From Candidatus Hydrogenedentota bacterium (GTDB lineage: Bacteria; Hydrogenedentota; Hydrogenedentia; Hydrogenedentales; CAITNO01): 11,810 nucleotides of DNA. Made by a program: the position numbers and the translations under genes. This document shows, piece by piece, positions 1 through 6,403 of this stretch (position 1 is its first letter; each line of letters begins with the position of its first letter). The notes under the pieces are model-generated. The model searched no databases. It was not told the DNA's origin and was given only the letters and a program-made list of their open reading frames with translations. The stretch covers positions 1 through 11,810 of the forward strand of contig SKQZ01000063.1 of assembly GCA_007118765.1 (NCBI GenBank), written 5' to 3'.

Positions 1-3000
1 AGCCCCCACGGGTTGGGTTTGTAGAGGCCTACTTCACAAACAATGAATTGACCGTCGTTAAAGCGTGCGTCCTGGGGCAGGAAATTCTGATAGGGCGTCG
101 GATTGGGGATGGGTTGCGGGTCCACGCCGGAGACTGCATGGAGACGCATGGAATAGTCGGCAAGGTTTGCATACGCGCTGAAATCCGTGTCCAAATCGCC
201 GAAGAACAGCGGTTGGTCGCTGCCCGCACGACATGCCCACTCCCATTGTGCTTCCGTGGGCAGGCTGGCCGGTGTACCGGTGGCTTCGTGCAACCAGTCG
301 CAGAAGGCAAGTGCGTCATGCCAAGAAATGCGTATCACCGGTTGTTCCGGTTTGTTCGCCGGGTAGCCTGCGGTGGTATGGTCTTTATGATGCTGGTTTA
401 TGTAGCGGCTGTTGTGATCCGGGTTGAAGCGATTGTATTGTTCATTGGTCACTTCGGTTTTGCCCAACCAAAACGGCTCTTCAATACGCACCCGCGTCAT
501 GGGCAGTTCATCCGGGTGCGCAGTGCCGCCCATCACAAACTCGCCCGCGGGGATCAGCACAAACTCCATGGTTACGCCGTCGCCCAAGTCCAGGGTGCGC
601 TCTGTTTCCACACCCATTGCCGCCTGCCGTGCGCGTGCCTCCTCTATCGAGAACGGCCATCCGTCCACTTCAGGCACAGATTCGTCAAGCGTCGGCGGCG
701 TCGGTTCAATAAAATCACGGGGATAATCTGCCGGCGTCAAAGGATCTTCCGTATCGTCCTCCGGCAACAACGCGTACTTGGCGCGCATCTCGGCCCGTCG
801 CCGGTGGAAATCGCCGGGTATTTCGGCGTGGTCGCTCCAGCGCCCGTGGTCGGGTACATTCAAATCTATCCAGGTAAAGAGCCGGTCCCAAGCCTCGTCG
901 TCCAGTTCCACCCCTTTGTGGCCCTTGCGCAGCATTTGAATCAGTTCGCTGGTCTCCGCATGCCATTCCAAGGGAATCTGGATATGATAATCGCTTTCAG
1001 GGCCCGGACGCCGCACGAAAGGATGCAACGCGAGATAGGATTTGTTGAAGTTTTTCCAGCCCCGTTCTTCATGGTGGCTGAAATCGGGGCGTCCGTCCAG
1101 TGCGGCCTTTTCCGGGTTGTGACAACCCACACAGTGGCGGTCAAGCACCGGCTGTACCTCATGATGGAAGCTAAAGCCGCGGGCGCGCCCATACCACGGC
1201 GCGATTTCAGCGGGCGCTTGTCGTGCCGCGAGGTTATCCTCGGGGCGCGGCGCCATGTTCTGGGATTCATGACAGCCCACGCAGGACAACACTTCGCCGG
1301 GCATGGCAGTAAACCACGAACGCATTACCTGCAACGCCCGGTTCTGGTCGTCCAGAGGCAATAGGCCGATGGGCGTATTGGCGGGGACTTTGAAAAAGGC
1401 GGAACCGTCCGCCAATACAGGCACCGTGCCCAGAATACGCCGCACATCCCACGGACCTTCCACGCCCACATGTTCATGGCCGCCCATGTGCGGGTAGGTA
1501 TAGTGGAACGCAAACAAACGCAGGTTCTTTACCGTACCCCGCGGCACACCTTCCAAGCCCGGCCCTTCATATATATCCGTGAGATACACTTTCGCGTAAT
1601 CTTTGGTCAAATCCACCCGATCGGTAATGATCGGCGGCCGCTTACGTGGACGCAGTGGAATCGGCTCAAACAGCACATAACCCGGTTCTTCATGCAACAG
1701 CACCATGTTGTCAAAGACATCCACCAGATACAGGCCCCATGCCGCGTCCGGGCCGGGTTTGCATGATACGAGGAAGTAATGCTCATCCAATGGGTAAGGG
1801 TGCAGGAACTTTGGCCAGGATGCATCCACCAGATAGTCCTCAATAATTGGGTCCACAGGTTCGTCGTAGCCGGGAATGCGCTGCACCACGCCGTCGCCTT
1901 CGTGGCGGCCTTTGGCCGGGTCAAGCAGTATGAGTTCGCCCATGCGCGGCACACCGTGATGGCCGGATACGATGGTCACCACTTTTGTGGGATGCTCAGG
2001 GATGGGGCGGGAGTAAAACATGGAGTTGGGCCAATAGGAATTGCTGCCATAGTATTCCAGCTGGTTGGTGCCGTCCGGATTCATGCTGAACAACAGCCGC
2101 GTAAAATAATGAGCGGTATCAGAATATTCCCAGCGGGTAAACAAAACGCGCCCGTCGTTCATCACTGCGGGCGACCAATTATGGTCTTGATCGAAACAAA
2201 GCTGGCGGGTATTGCCGCCGTCTTGATCCATGATGAACAAATTGGCCACGGCATCACTGCCGGCCACACAGGGAATGCCTTGAAAAATGCGGGTGGAAGC
2301 AAAAATGATTCGCTCGTCGGGAAGATAGCAGGCATCATAATTGTCTACATCCGGTTCTTCGCCCGGGGTAACCTGGCGCAATCCGCTCCCGTCCACACCG
2401 ATTTCCCATATCTGCCATCGGCGGTGGCTTCCCGGCATGGAAAACAGCATGCGTTCCCCGTCAAAATGCAGGTCGAGGTCGCCCACATACACACTGTCGT
2501 CCGGACGGAATACTGTTTGAAGGTCGCCATCCAGATTGTGCATGTCCAGCAATGCTATTTCGTTTTCATAGCCGTTACGGGGCAAGGAACAATTGCCCTG
2601 CCAGTTCTGGGGCAGTCCCAGCCGGTTTTCGTGGCGGCGCACCAGTAGCAGATGGTCGAAATCCAGCAAAGGATTTGCCAACAAGGCTTTGCGCTCAAAT
2701 GCCAGGATGGCCTCTATCTCACTCATGGCAGCATCGGGATCGGCAGCCATTTGCTCTGCCAGCGCGGGCATGTTCGCTTCTATGGCATCAAGGCGTGCGC
2801 GAAATTCCGCGCCTTTTGGGTACGCCTCCGGATAGGCCTTTGCAAGGTGATCAATGGACCGGCGCAGTGCTTCCGGATCGAAGGAGCCCAGCGCACGCGC
2901 CCCTTGCCGGGCCATCATGGTTCTGGCATACAAGGTGAGCCAGCGCGGGTCATCCTGTGGCGCTGCGGCCGCTTGCAGTTGCTCTTGCTCAGCCCGGAGC

Positions 3001-3770
3001 GCCGCATCATAGGGTGCGGTATCCCGCAAGGCGCTTGTGATCATGGTGGGAACGTGCGTCAGCCCGTCGGGCGTACTGATCAGCGTGTGGTCTGCGCCGT
3101 CCTGTTTCGCCAATGTCATTTCACGGGGAAAGGCTTGCTGCAACGCTTCCCAGAGGACCGGGGCGGGATCGTTGACGAGCGCAAAATAGAATCCGTGTGC
3201 GCCCGTGCGATTGTAAATCTTCATCAGCAGCGTATTTTCGCCCGCCTCAAGCGGCAACGCTACCTCGTCCTGATTCGGCGCAGCAGAACGAGCCACGTCG
3301 TTGGAAAATATCTTTGTGTCATTCAGCCAGATGGCGACGCCGTCATCGCTGCCAATGGCCGCGGTTACCGTGGCGGCCTCAGGAGCGGAGATTGTACGGT
3401 ACAAATATGTTGCCGCATAATCTGCTGTGGGCAGGTCATGCACTGTGCCGTCCACCCAGGAGGTGCGCCGCCGCCACTGGCGCCGGTTTTCTTCATCGCG
3501 GCTCGCGAGGTCCACCTCTTCCTCAGGAAAAAGCGGGGTATCCAAACTTTCCGCCGGGATGGGGTTTGTCGCGTGCCACGGTGACAACTCAAGGGCTTCG
3601 GCGCCCTGTCGCTCCGCTTGCCATTGGCTATAGTTGTTGCGGGTGGCCAACACGCTTTCCGCCCATGTATCTTCATGAGCAAACAGACCCAAGGCGGGAT
3701 CGTCCGCTGTTGCCGCAGTCACGCACACCAACACTACACATAATGTCGCAAACACCCCGGATAATTTCAT
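1..3770 (-). CDS. Exported multidomain protein: lectin-like module, beta-propeller (HZS-alpha-like), two CxxCH haem sites, C-terminal FGE/SUMF1-type domain (3' end missing)
   Basis: The frame is open from the ATG at 3770 to the left edge, giving 1256 full codons with no stop. A good Shine-Dalgarno (GAGG, 7 bases before ATG) supports the start. Residues 1-22 form a Sec signal peptide with a probable cut after Ala-Thr-Ala. Around residues 118-180 lies a PA14/galactose-binding-like module (key motif SDDGVAIWLN near 141). Residues about 430-740 contain PD40/TolB-like blade repeats typical of a beta-propeller. Two c-type haem motifs, CVGCH, occur at 830-834 and 880-884. From about 1068 an FGE-sulfatase (SUMF1/EgtB/PvdO) domain begins: FVLIPAGEFVMGG, then KTEVTNEQY near 1104 and LPTEAQWEWACRAG ending near 1182. 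It breaks off at PNPWGL, so the last 70-100 residues, including the region of the FGE catalytic cysteines, lie outside. The propeller plus haem layout recalls the hydrazine synthase alpha middle domain family (from memory). No hzs partner genes are present, so hydrazine synthesis is not implied. Function unknown; probably a periplasmic redox or sugar-related protein. Confidence 0.9.
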   Translation of the reverse strand, partial: MKLSGVFATLCVVLVCVTAATADDPALGLFAHEDTWAESVLATRNNYSQWQAERQGAEALELSPWHATNPIPAESLDTPLFPEEEVDLASRDEENRRQWRRRTSWVDGTVHDLPTADYAATYLYRTISAPEAATVTAAIGSDDGVAIWLNDTKIFSNDVARSAAPNQDEVALPLEAGENTLLMKIYNRTGAHGFYFALVNDPAPVLWEALQQAFPREMTLAKQDGADHTLISTPDGLTHVPTMITSALRDTAPYDAALRAEQEQLQAAAAPQDDPRWLTLYARTMMARQGARALGSFDPEALRRSIDHLAKAYPEAYPKGAEFRARLDAIEANMPALAEQMAADPDAAMSEIEAILAFERKALLANPLLDFDHLLLVRRHENRLGLPQNWQGNCSLPRNGYENEIALLDMHNLDGDLQTVFRPDDSVYVGDLDLHFDGERMLFSMPGSHRRWQIWEIGVDGSGLRQVTPGEEPDVDNYDACYLPDERIIFASTRIFQGIPCVAGSDAVANLFIMDQDGGNTRQLCFDQDHNWSPAVMNDGRVLFTRWEYSDTAHYFTRLLFSMNPDGTNQLEYYGSNSYWPNSMFYSRPIPEHPTKVVTIVSGHHGVPRMGELILLDPAKGRHEGDGVVQRIPGYDEPVDPIIEDYLVDASWPKFLHPYPLDEHYFLVSCKPGPDAAWGLYLVDVFDNMVLLHEEPGYVLFEPIPLRPRKRPPIITDRVDLTKDYAKVYLTDIYEGPGLEGVPRGTVKNLRLFAFHYTYPHMGGHEHVGVEGPWDVRRILGTVPVLADGSAFFKVPANTPIGLLPLDDQNRALQVMRSWFTAMPGEVLSCVGCHESQNMAPRPEDNLAARQAPAEIAPWYGRARGFSFHHEVQPVLDRHCVGCHNPEKAALDGRPDFSHHEERGWKNFNKSYLALHPFVRRPGPESDYHIQIPLEWHAETSELIQMLRKGHKGVELDDEAWDRLFTWIDLNVPDHGRWSDHAEIPGDFHRRRAEMRAKYALLPEDDTEDPLTPADYPRDFIEPTPPTLDESVPEVDGWPFSIEEARARQAAMGVETERTLDLGDGVTMEFVLIPAGEFVMGGTAHPDELPMTRVRIEEPFWLGKTEVTNEQYNRFNPDHNSRYINQHHKDHTTAGYPANKPEQPVIRISWHDALAFCDWLHEATGTPASLPTEAQWEWACRAGSDQPLFFGDLDTDFSAYANLADYSMRLHAVSGVDPQPIPNPTPYQNFLPQDARFNDGQFIVCEVGLYKPNPWG

Positions 3771-3814
3771 GTTTAGACCTCAATGCGATTTAATGCCACG
3801 GGTTTATGAAGGAC

Positions 3815-3859
3815 CCGGTGACAGGACGCCGCAAGAGGTGGTGTCTTTACCGTCACCGG
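3815..3859. repeat. 8-bp perfect inverted repeat, 29-base loop
   Basis: CCGGTGAC at 3815-3822 is mirrored by GTCACCGG at 3852-3859. It lies 45-89 bases upstream of the start of the large exported protein. As RNA it could fold into a stem-loop in that gene's leader; as DNA it could be a split operator. Role not determined. Confidence 0.4.
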
Positions 3860-3877
3860 CGAATATGTCATCACGGC

Positions 3878-3891
3878 AAGGCGGCCGCCTT
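3878..3891. repeat. 14-bp perfect palindrome
   Basis: AAGGCGGCCGCCTT reads identically on both strands. It could form a 5-base stem with a GGCC loop, or be a dyad operator. It lies between the cupin stop and the large gene's start, and nothing in the flanks decides its role. Confidence 0.35.
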
Positions 3892-3955
3892 ACAAAACAG
3901 AGGCAACCGGCGGCCACCATTACCTGACGTATCTGTGTTGCGTGGACACTGTCTC

Positions 3956-3967
3956 GCGGCATGCCGC
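3956..3967. repeat. 12-bp perfect palindrome
   Basis: GCGGCATGCCGC is a perfect dyad 37 bases past the stop of the cupin gene on the minus strand. It may help end transcription of the upstream operon, but it lacks the T-run of an intrinsic terminator. Confidence 0.3.
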
Positions 3968-4003
3968 AGTGTAACAACACCCACGCGTATCACGATAATA
4001 GAC

Positions 4004-4663
4004 TCAGAATTGCACGTCCGGGTTACTGAAGCGGAGAGCGTCATCGGCGTGATAGCTGGCGTATTCCGTAACAATGGCGCCTTCCGGTCCGGCCAGCATC
4101 CAATGCCACTCTTCGGGTCCGCCGAGCATGCCCACTTCGCCCGGCATCAACTGCTGTTCGGTCCGTGCCACGGCACACTCCTGATGCGACGGGGGTATGC
4201 GCGCTTCCACGCCCAGTGTGGGGTCGCCTTCACCGTAAATGTATACCCAACCGTGCCGGGGCTGCCATGCCTCCATTTTGGGTCTGGTGTCGGCGGTTTG
4301 TAGATGCCGATGTTCCGGGATCATCTGGCCGGGCAACAGGTAAATCTCATGCCCGAAATAATCGTCTTCCTGGTTGTTTACCCAGAAGATACCCGCCATG
4401 CCGACTTCCGTGAATTTGCCCATGCCGAAATCAACCGCCCAGAATTCTTCTGTGCGGAGCCGGTCCACGATGGGGTAATTAAACCGTTCCATCATGTCAT
4501 AATAGGCCTGTTTCGCTTTTTCCACGTCAAATTCACCGTTCGTGTAAAAATCTTCGTTCTTATACTGTTTCACTGATTCTGCTCCGTGGGCCGCAGTGAG
4601 CGCAACCGAACCTGCCACGCCCGCCGCAATACCCGTAATTGCTGCGCGTCTTGTAATGTCCAT
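4004..4663 (-). CDS. Tat-exported D-lyxose isomerase-like cupin
   Basis: 219 residues. I chose the ATG at 4663 because AAGGAG sits 9 bases upstream and the protein then begins with a twin-arginine signal (MDITRRAAITGIAAG, Arg5-Arg6, hydrophobic to about 25, probable cut near Ala28). An in-frame ATG 21 codons further upstream would bury this signal. The mature part is a single cupin barrel resembling D-lyxose ketol-isomerase. The likely metal ligands are His118 and His120 (PEHRH), Glu131 (KMEAW) and His187 (EEWHW), matching the HxH-E-H set of that family. Cytosolic D-lyxose isomerases interconvert D-lyxose and D-xylulose using a divalent metal; that activity here is inferred from resemblance, and another pentose or hexose could be the substrate. 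Export is unusual because its neighbours (DhaL, LsrF-like) are cytosolic enzymes. The gene is last in the dhaL-lsrF group, 89 bases behind the aldolase. Confidence 0.85.
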   Translation of the reverse strand: MDITRRAAITGIAAGVAGSVALTAAHGAESVKQYKNEDFYTNGEFDVEKAKQAYYDMMERFNYPIVDRLRTEEFWAVDFGMGKFTEVGMAGIFWVNNQEDDYFGHEIYLLPGQMIPEHRHLQTADTRPKMEAWQPRHGWVYIYGEGDPTLGVEARIPPSHQECAVARTEQQLMPGEVGMLGGPEEWHWMLAGPEGAIVTEYASYHADDALRFSNPDVQF

Positions 4664-4752
4664 TGTACAATGCTCCTTCTGTTTCTTACCGTTGAGACTG
4701 GCAAAAAGGGTCTGTTGTTTCAACACACCATGTTACTGCCGTCATTCCCCGG

Positions 4753-5637
4753 CTATGCTTTCTTCAAATCGTTATACAACTCAAACGCCGTTTCGGGCTT
4801 TTCATGGCGATGCACCACGGCGCCCACGGCCTGCGCCATGGCAACGGGATCATCCGCGCCGAAGATGTTGCGGCCCATGTCCACGCCCAATGCGCCTTGG
4901 TCTACGGCTTTATAGGCCATGGCGAGCGCATCGGCCTCGGGCAGTTTCTTGCCGCCCGCAATAACCACCGGCACGGGACAGCCCGCCACCACTTCTTCAA
5001 AACCGGGTTCACAATAGTAGGTCTTCACGAAGTGCACCCCCAACTCCGCGATCACGCGGCACGCCAGCCCAAGATATCGGGCATCGCGCACCATTTCCTT
5101 GCCCACTGCCGTAACGCCCAGCACGGGCATGCCAAATCGGGCGCCTTCGTTGATAAGGTATGACAGGTTTGCCAGCGATTCCTTTTCATAGGGGGCGCCG
5201 ATGCAGGCTTGGGCCGTAACGGCCGCGGCATTCAACGCCAGCGCCTCTTCAAGGGTCACGCCGATAACTTCGTTGCTTAGTTCCTTTAATACCGTGGCGC
5301 CCGTGCTGCAGCGCATGACCACCGGTTTGTCCACCTCCGGCGTGATGCAGGTGCGCAACGCGCCCCGGGTGCACATAAGGCAATTCACGTGGGGGAGGAG
5401 CGGCGGCACCACCAGGTCCATCCGTTCAAGACCTGTGGTGGGCCCCATGATATAGCCGTGATCAAAAGCGAGCATGACCGTTCTGCCGCTGTCGGGGTTG
5501 AAAATGCGGGCAAGCCGGTTCTTTGTGCCCCATGTCAAATGGGCCGACCCCTTCAAGAAGAAGCCGGGCGTTTCCTGCGGCACATCGGGGGCGTACTGCT
5601 TCTCATTGGTGTTCGGAGCGATGTCTGCATCAGGCAT
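4753..5637 (-). CDS. LsrF-family class I aldolase/thiolase
   Basis: 294 residues, full length for the family. The sequence closely follows E. coli LsrF, the 3-hydroxy-5-phosphonooxypentane-2,4-dione thiolase of AI-2 breakdown, over nearly its whole length. Shared blocks include RIFNPDSGRTVMLAFDHGY (45-62), GPTTGLER (65-72), LMCTRG (87-92), IAGGKKLPE and GVDMGRNIF near the C-terminus. The Schiff-base lysine is Lys205 in VKTYYCE, equivalent to LsrF Lys203. The fold is expected to be a TIM barrel of the DeoC/FbaB/LacD superfamily, cytosolic. The start codon overlaps the last 8 bases of dhaL, implying translational coupling, with an AAAGGA ribosome site inside dhaL. None of lsrA, B, C, D, K, R or G is in the window, so the substrate may be a different phosphorylated ketose or diketone. 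Family call is firm; substrate is not. Confidence 0.93.
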   Translation of the reverse strand: MPDADIAPNTNEKQYAPDVPQETPGFFLKGSAHLTWGTKNRLARIFNPDSGRTVMLAFDHGYIMGPTTGLERMDLVVPPLLPHVNCLMCTRGALRTCITPEVDKPVVMRCSTGATVLKELSNEVIGVTLEEALALNAAAVTAQACIGAPYEKESLANLSYLINEGARFGMPVLGVTAVGKEMVRDARYLGLACRVIAELGVHFVKTYYCEPGFEEVVAGCPVPVVIAGGKKLPEADALAMAYKAVDQGALGVDMGRNIFGADDPVAMAQAVGAVVHRHEKPETAFELYNDLKKA

Positions 5638-6277
5638 TGGTCTCGAGTCCTTTCAGAAATCCCCGGAACAGCAGCGCTGTTGACGTAGCGCCCGGATCCG
5701 GTTGGCCTATACTTTTTTCCTTGATATTTTTTGCACGGCCAAACCGTGCTTGCATGCCTGCGGTAGCCTCGGCGCCTTCCCGGGCCGCCTCTGCAGCCTG
5801 GCGCAACAACGCCTGTGCATCCGTGGCGCCCGCCGTCAAGGCCTCCCGCAGTTTCTTCACCGCCGGGGTCAGTGCATCTATCATGGTCTTGTCGCCGGGT
5901 TGTGCCTTGGTATGTTTTGAAACCCCCTCAAGGCCTGCTTCAAAGGCGTGGACAAGCAACGGCGCATCCAGCACTTCTGCTTCGCCGACCGCTTCGGCCA
6001 TGGCCATAAACAACGTGCCCAACAGCGGGCCCGTGGCGCCGCCATCCACCCCGAGAATCGCCCAGCCCACCTCATGGAGCACTGCTTTTGCCGTTGGCGT
6101 CTCGCATTGGCTGATGGCCTCCTCCGCGCGGGTCATGGCCCGCACCATCGTGGAACCGTGGTCGCCGTCACCGCCCACCGAATCAAGTTTGGAAAGTGTT
6201 TCGTGATTGTCCCGTATCTCCTGCGCGGCGCTGTGGAACATTCGCACCAACGCATCATGCCCGAGAGTTGTTGTCAT
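5630..6277 (-). CDS. dhaL: DhaL-type dihydroxyacetone kinase ADP-binding subunit (DAK2 domain)
   Basis: 215 residues, the normal DhaL length. I chose the ATG at 6277 because AAAGGAA lies just upstream; an in-frame ATG 10 codons earlier has no ribosome site. The Mg-ATP-binding aspartates are Asp32, Asp37 and Asp39 in LDSVGGDGDHGSTM. Other family blocks are GVDGGATGPLLGTLF (76-90), GDKTMID (128-134) and GRAKNIKEKSIGQPDPGATS near the C-terminus. In the PTS-type enzyme, DhaL carries the nucleotide and works with DhaK, which binds dihydroxyacetone covalently; in ATP-type kinases the two domains are fused. No DhaK is present in the window, so the partner is elsewhere or the substrate-binding partner differs. 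It is translationally coupled to the LsrF-like gene. Related DAK-type kinases act on tetruloses and other short ketoses. Confidence 0.92.
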   Translation of the reverse strand: MTTTLGHDALVRMFHSAAQEIRDNHETLSKLDSVGGDGDHGSTMVRAMTRAEEAISQCETPTAKAVLHEVGWAILGVDGGATGPLLGTLFMAMAEAVGEAEVLDAPLLVHAFEAGLEGVSKHTKAQPGDKTMIDALTPAVKKLREALTAGATDAQALLRQAAEAAREGAEATAGMQARFGRAKNIKEKSIGQPDPGATSTALLFRGFLKGLETNA

Positions 6278-6335
6278 TCTGCATATTCCTTTGTGAAAAC
6301 TGTGCATATTGGGCTTATTTGCGAACAGAACCCGT

Positions 6336-6344
6336 AGTATAACA
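6336..6344 (-). promoter_or_regulatory. Possible extended -10 element for dhaL
   Basis: On the minus strand TGTTATACT is a TGn extension followed by TATACT, five of six matches to the sigma-70 -10 consensus, about 59 bases before the dhaL start. No good -35 is found at 17-18 bases, as is usual for extended -10 promoters. It would let dhaL-lsrF-cupin be transcribed apart from alaS. Sequence match only. Confidence 0.35.
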
Positions 6345-6403
6345 GAAGCCCTTATGTAGATTGCATTCCGGTTCACGGTGGAACTTCGCCACGCCGGCGC
6401 GAA

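Larger units (their letters stand above)
3771..4003. other. Intergenic region with several inverted repeats
   Basis: This 233-base gap separates the cupin gene from the large exported protein. It holds an 8-base perfect inverted repeat (CCGGTGAC at 3815-3822 and GTCACCGG at 3852-3859, 29-base loop), a 14-base perfect palindrome at 3878-3891 (AAGGCGGCCGCCTT) and a 12-base perfect palindrome at 3956-3967 (GCGGCATGCCGC). None is followed by a T-run on the minus strand, so a classic intrinsic terminator is not evident. The Shine-Dalgarno of the large gene lies at the left end. I see no convincing gene or strong promoter here. Confidence 0.6.

Noticed and set aside
48..1364. 438-codon open frame on the plus strand opposite the large exported gene
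   Set aside because: The minus strand here encodes clear FGE and CxxCH motifs. The plus-strand translation has no recognisable domain and is a by-product of GC-rich codon use.
1779..2648. 289-codon plus-strand open frame
   Set aside because: It is antisense to the beta-propeller part of the large gene and shows no domain.
1..3770. Hydrazine synthase alpha subunit of an anammox organism
   Set aside because: The propeller and haem motifs resemble it, but the C-terminal FGE domain and the lack of hzs partner genes argue against anammox function.
3806..4303. 165-codon plus-strand open frame spanning the 3771-4003 gap
   Set aside because: Half of it is antisense to the cupin gene. The gap part has no ribosome site and no recognisable protein motif.
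4703..4725. Small hairpin (TGTTG-AAA-CAACA on the minus strand) followed by TTTTT between the lsrF-like and cupin genes
   Set aside because: The 5-base AT-rich stem is too weak, and the T-run starts 5 bases away, so a terminator call is not supported.
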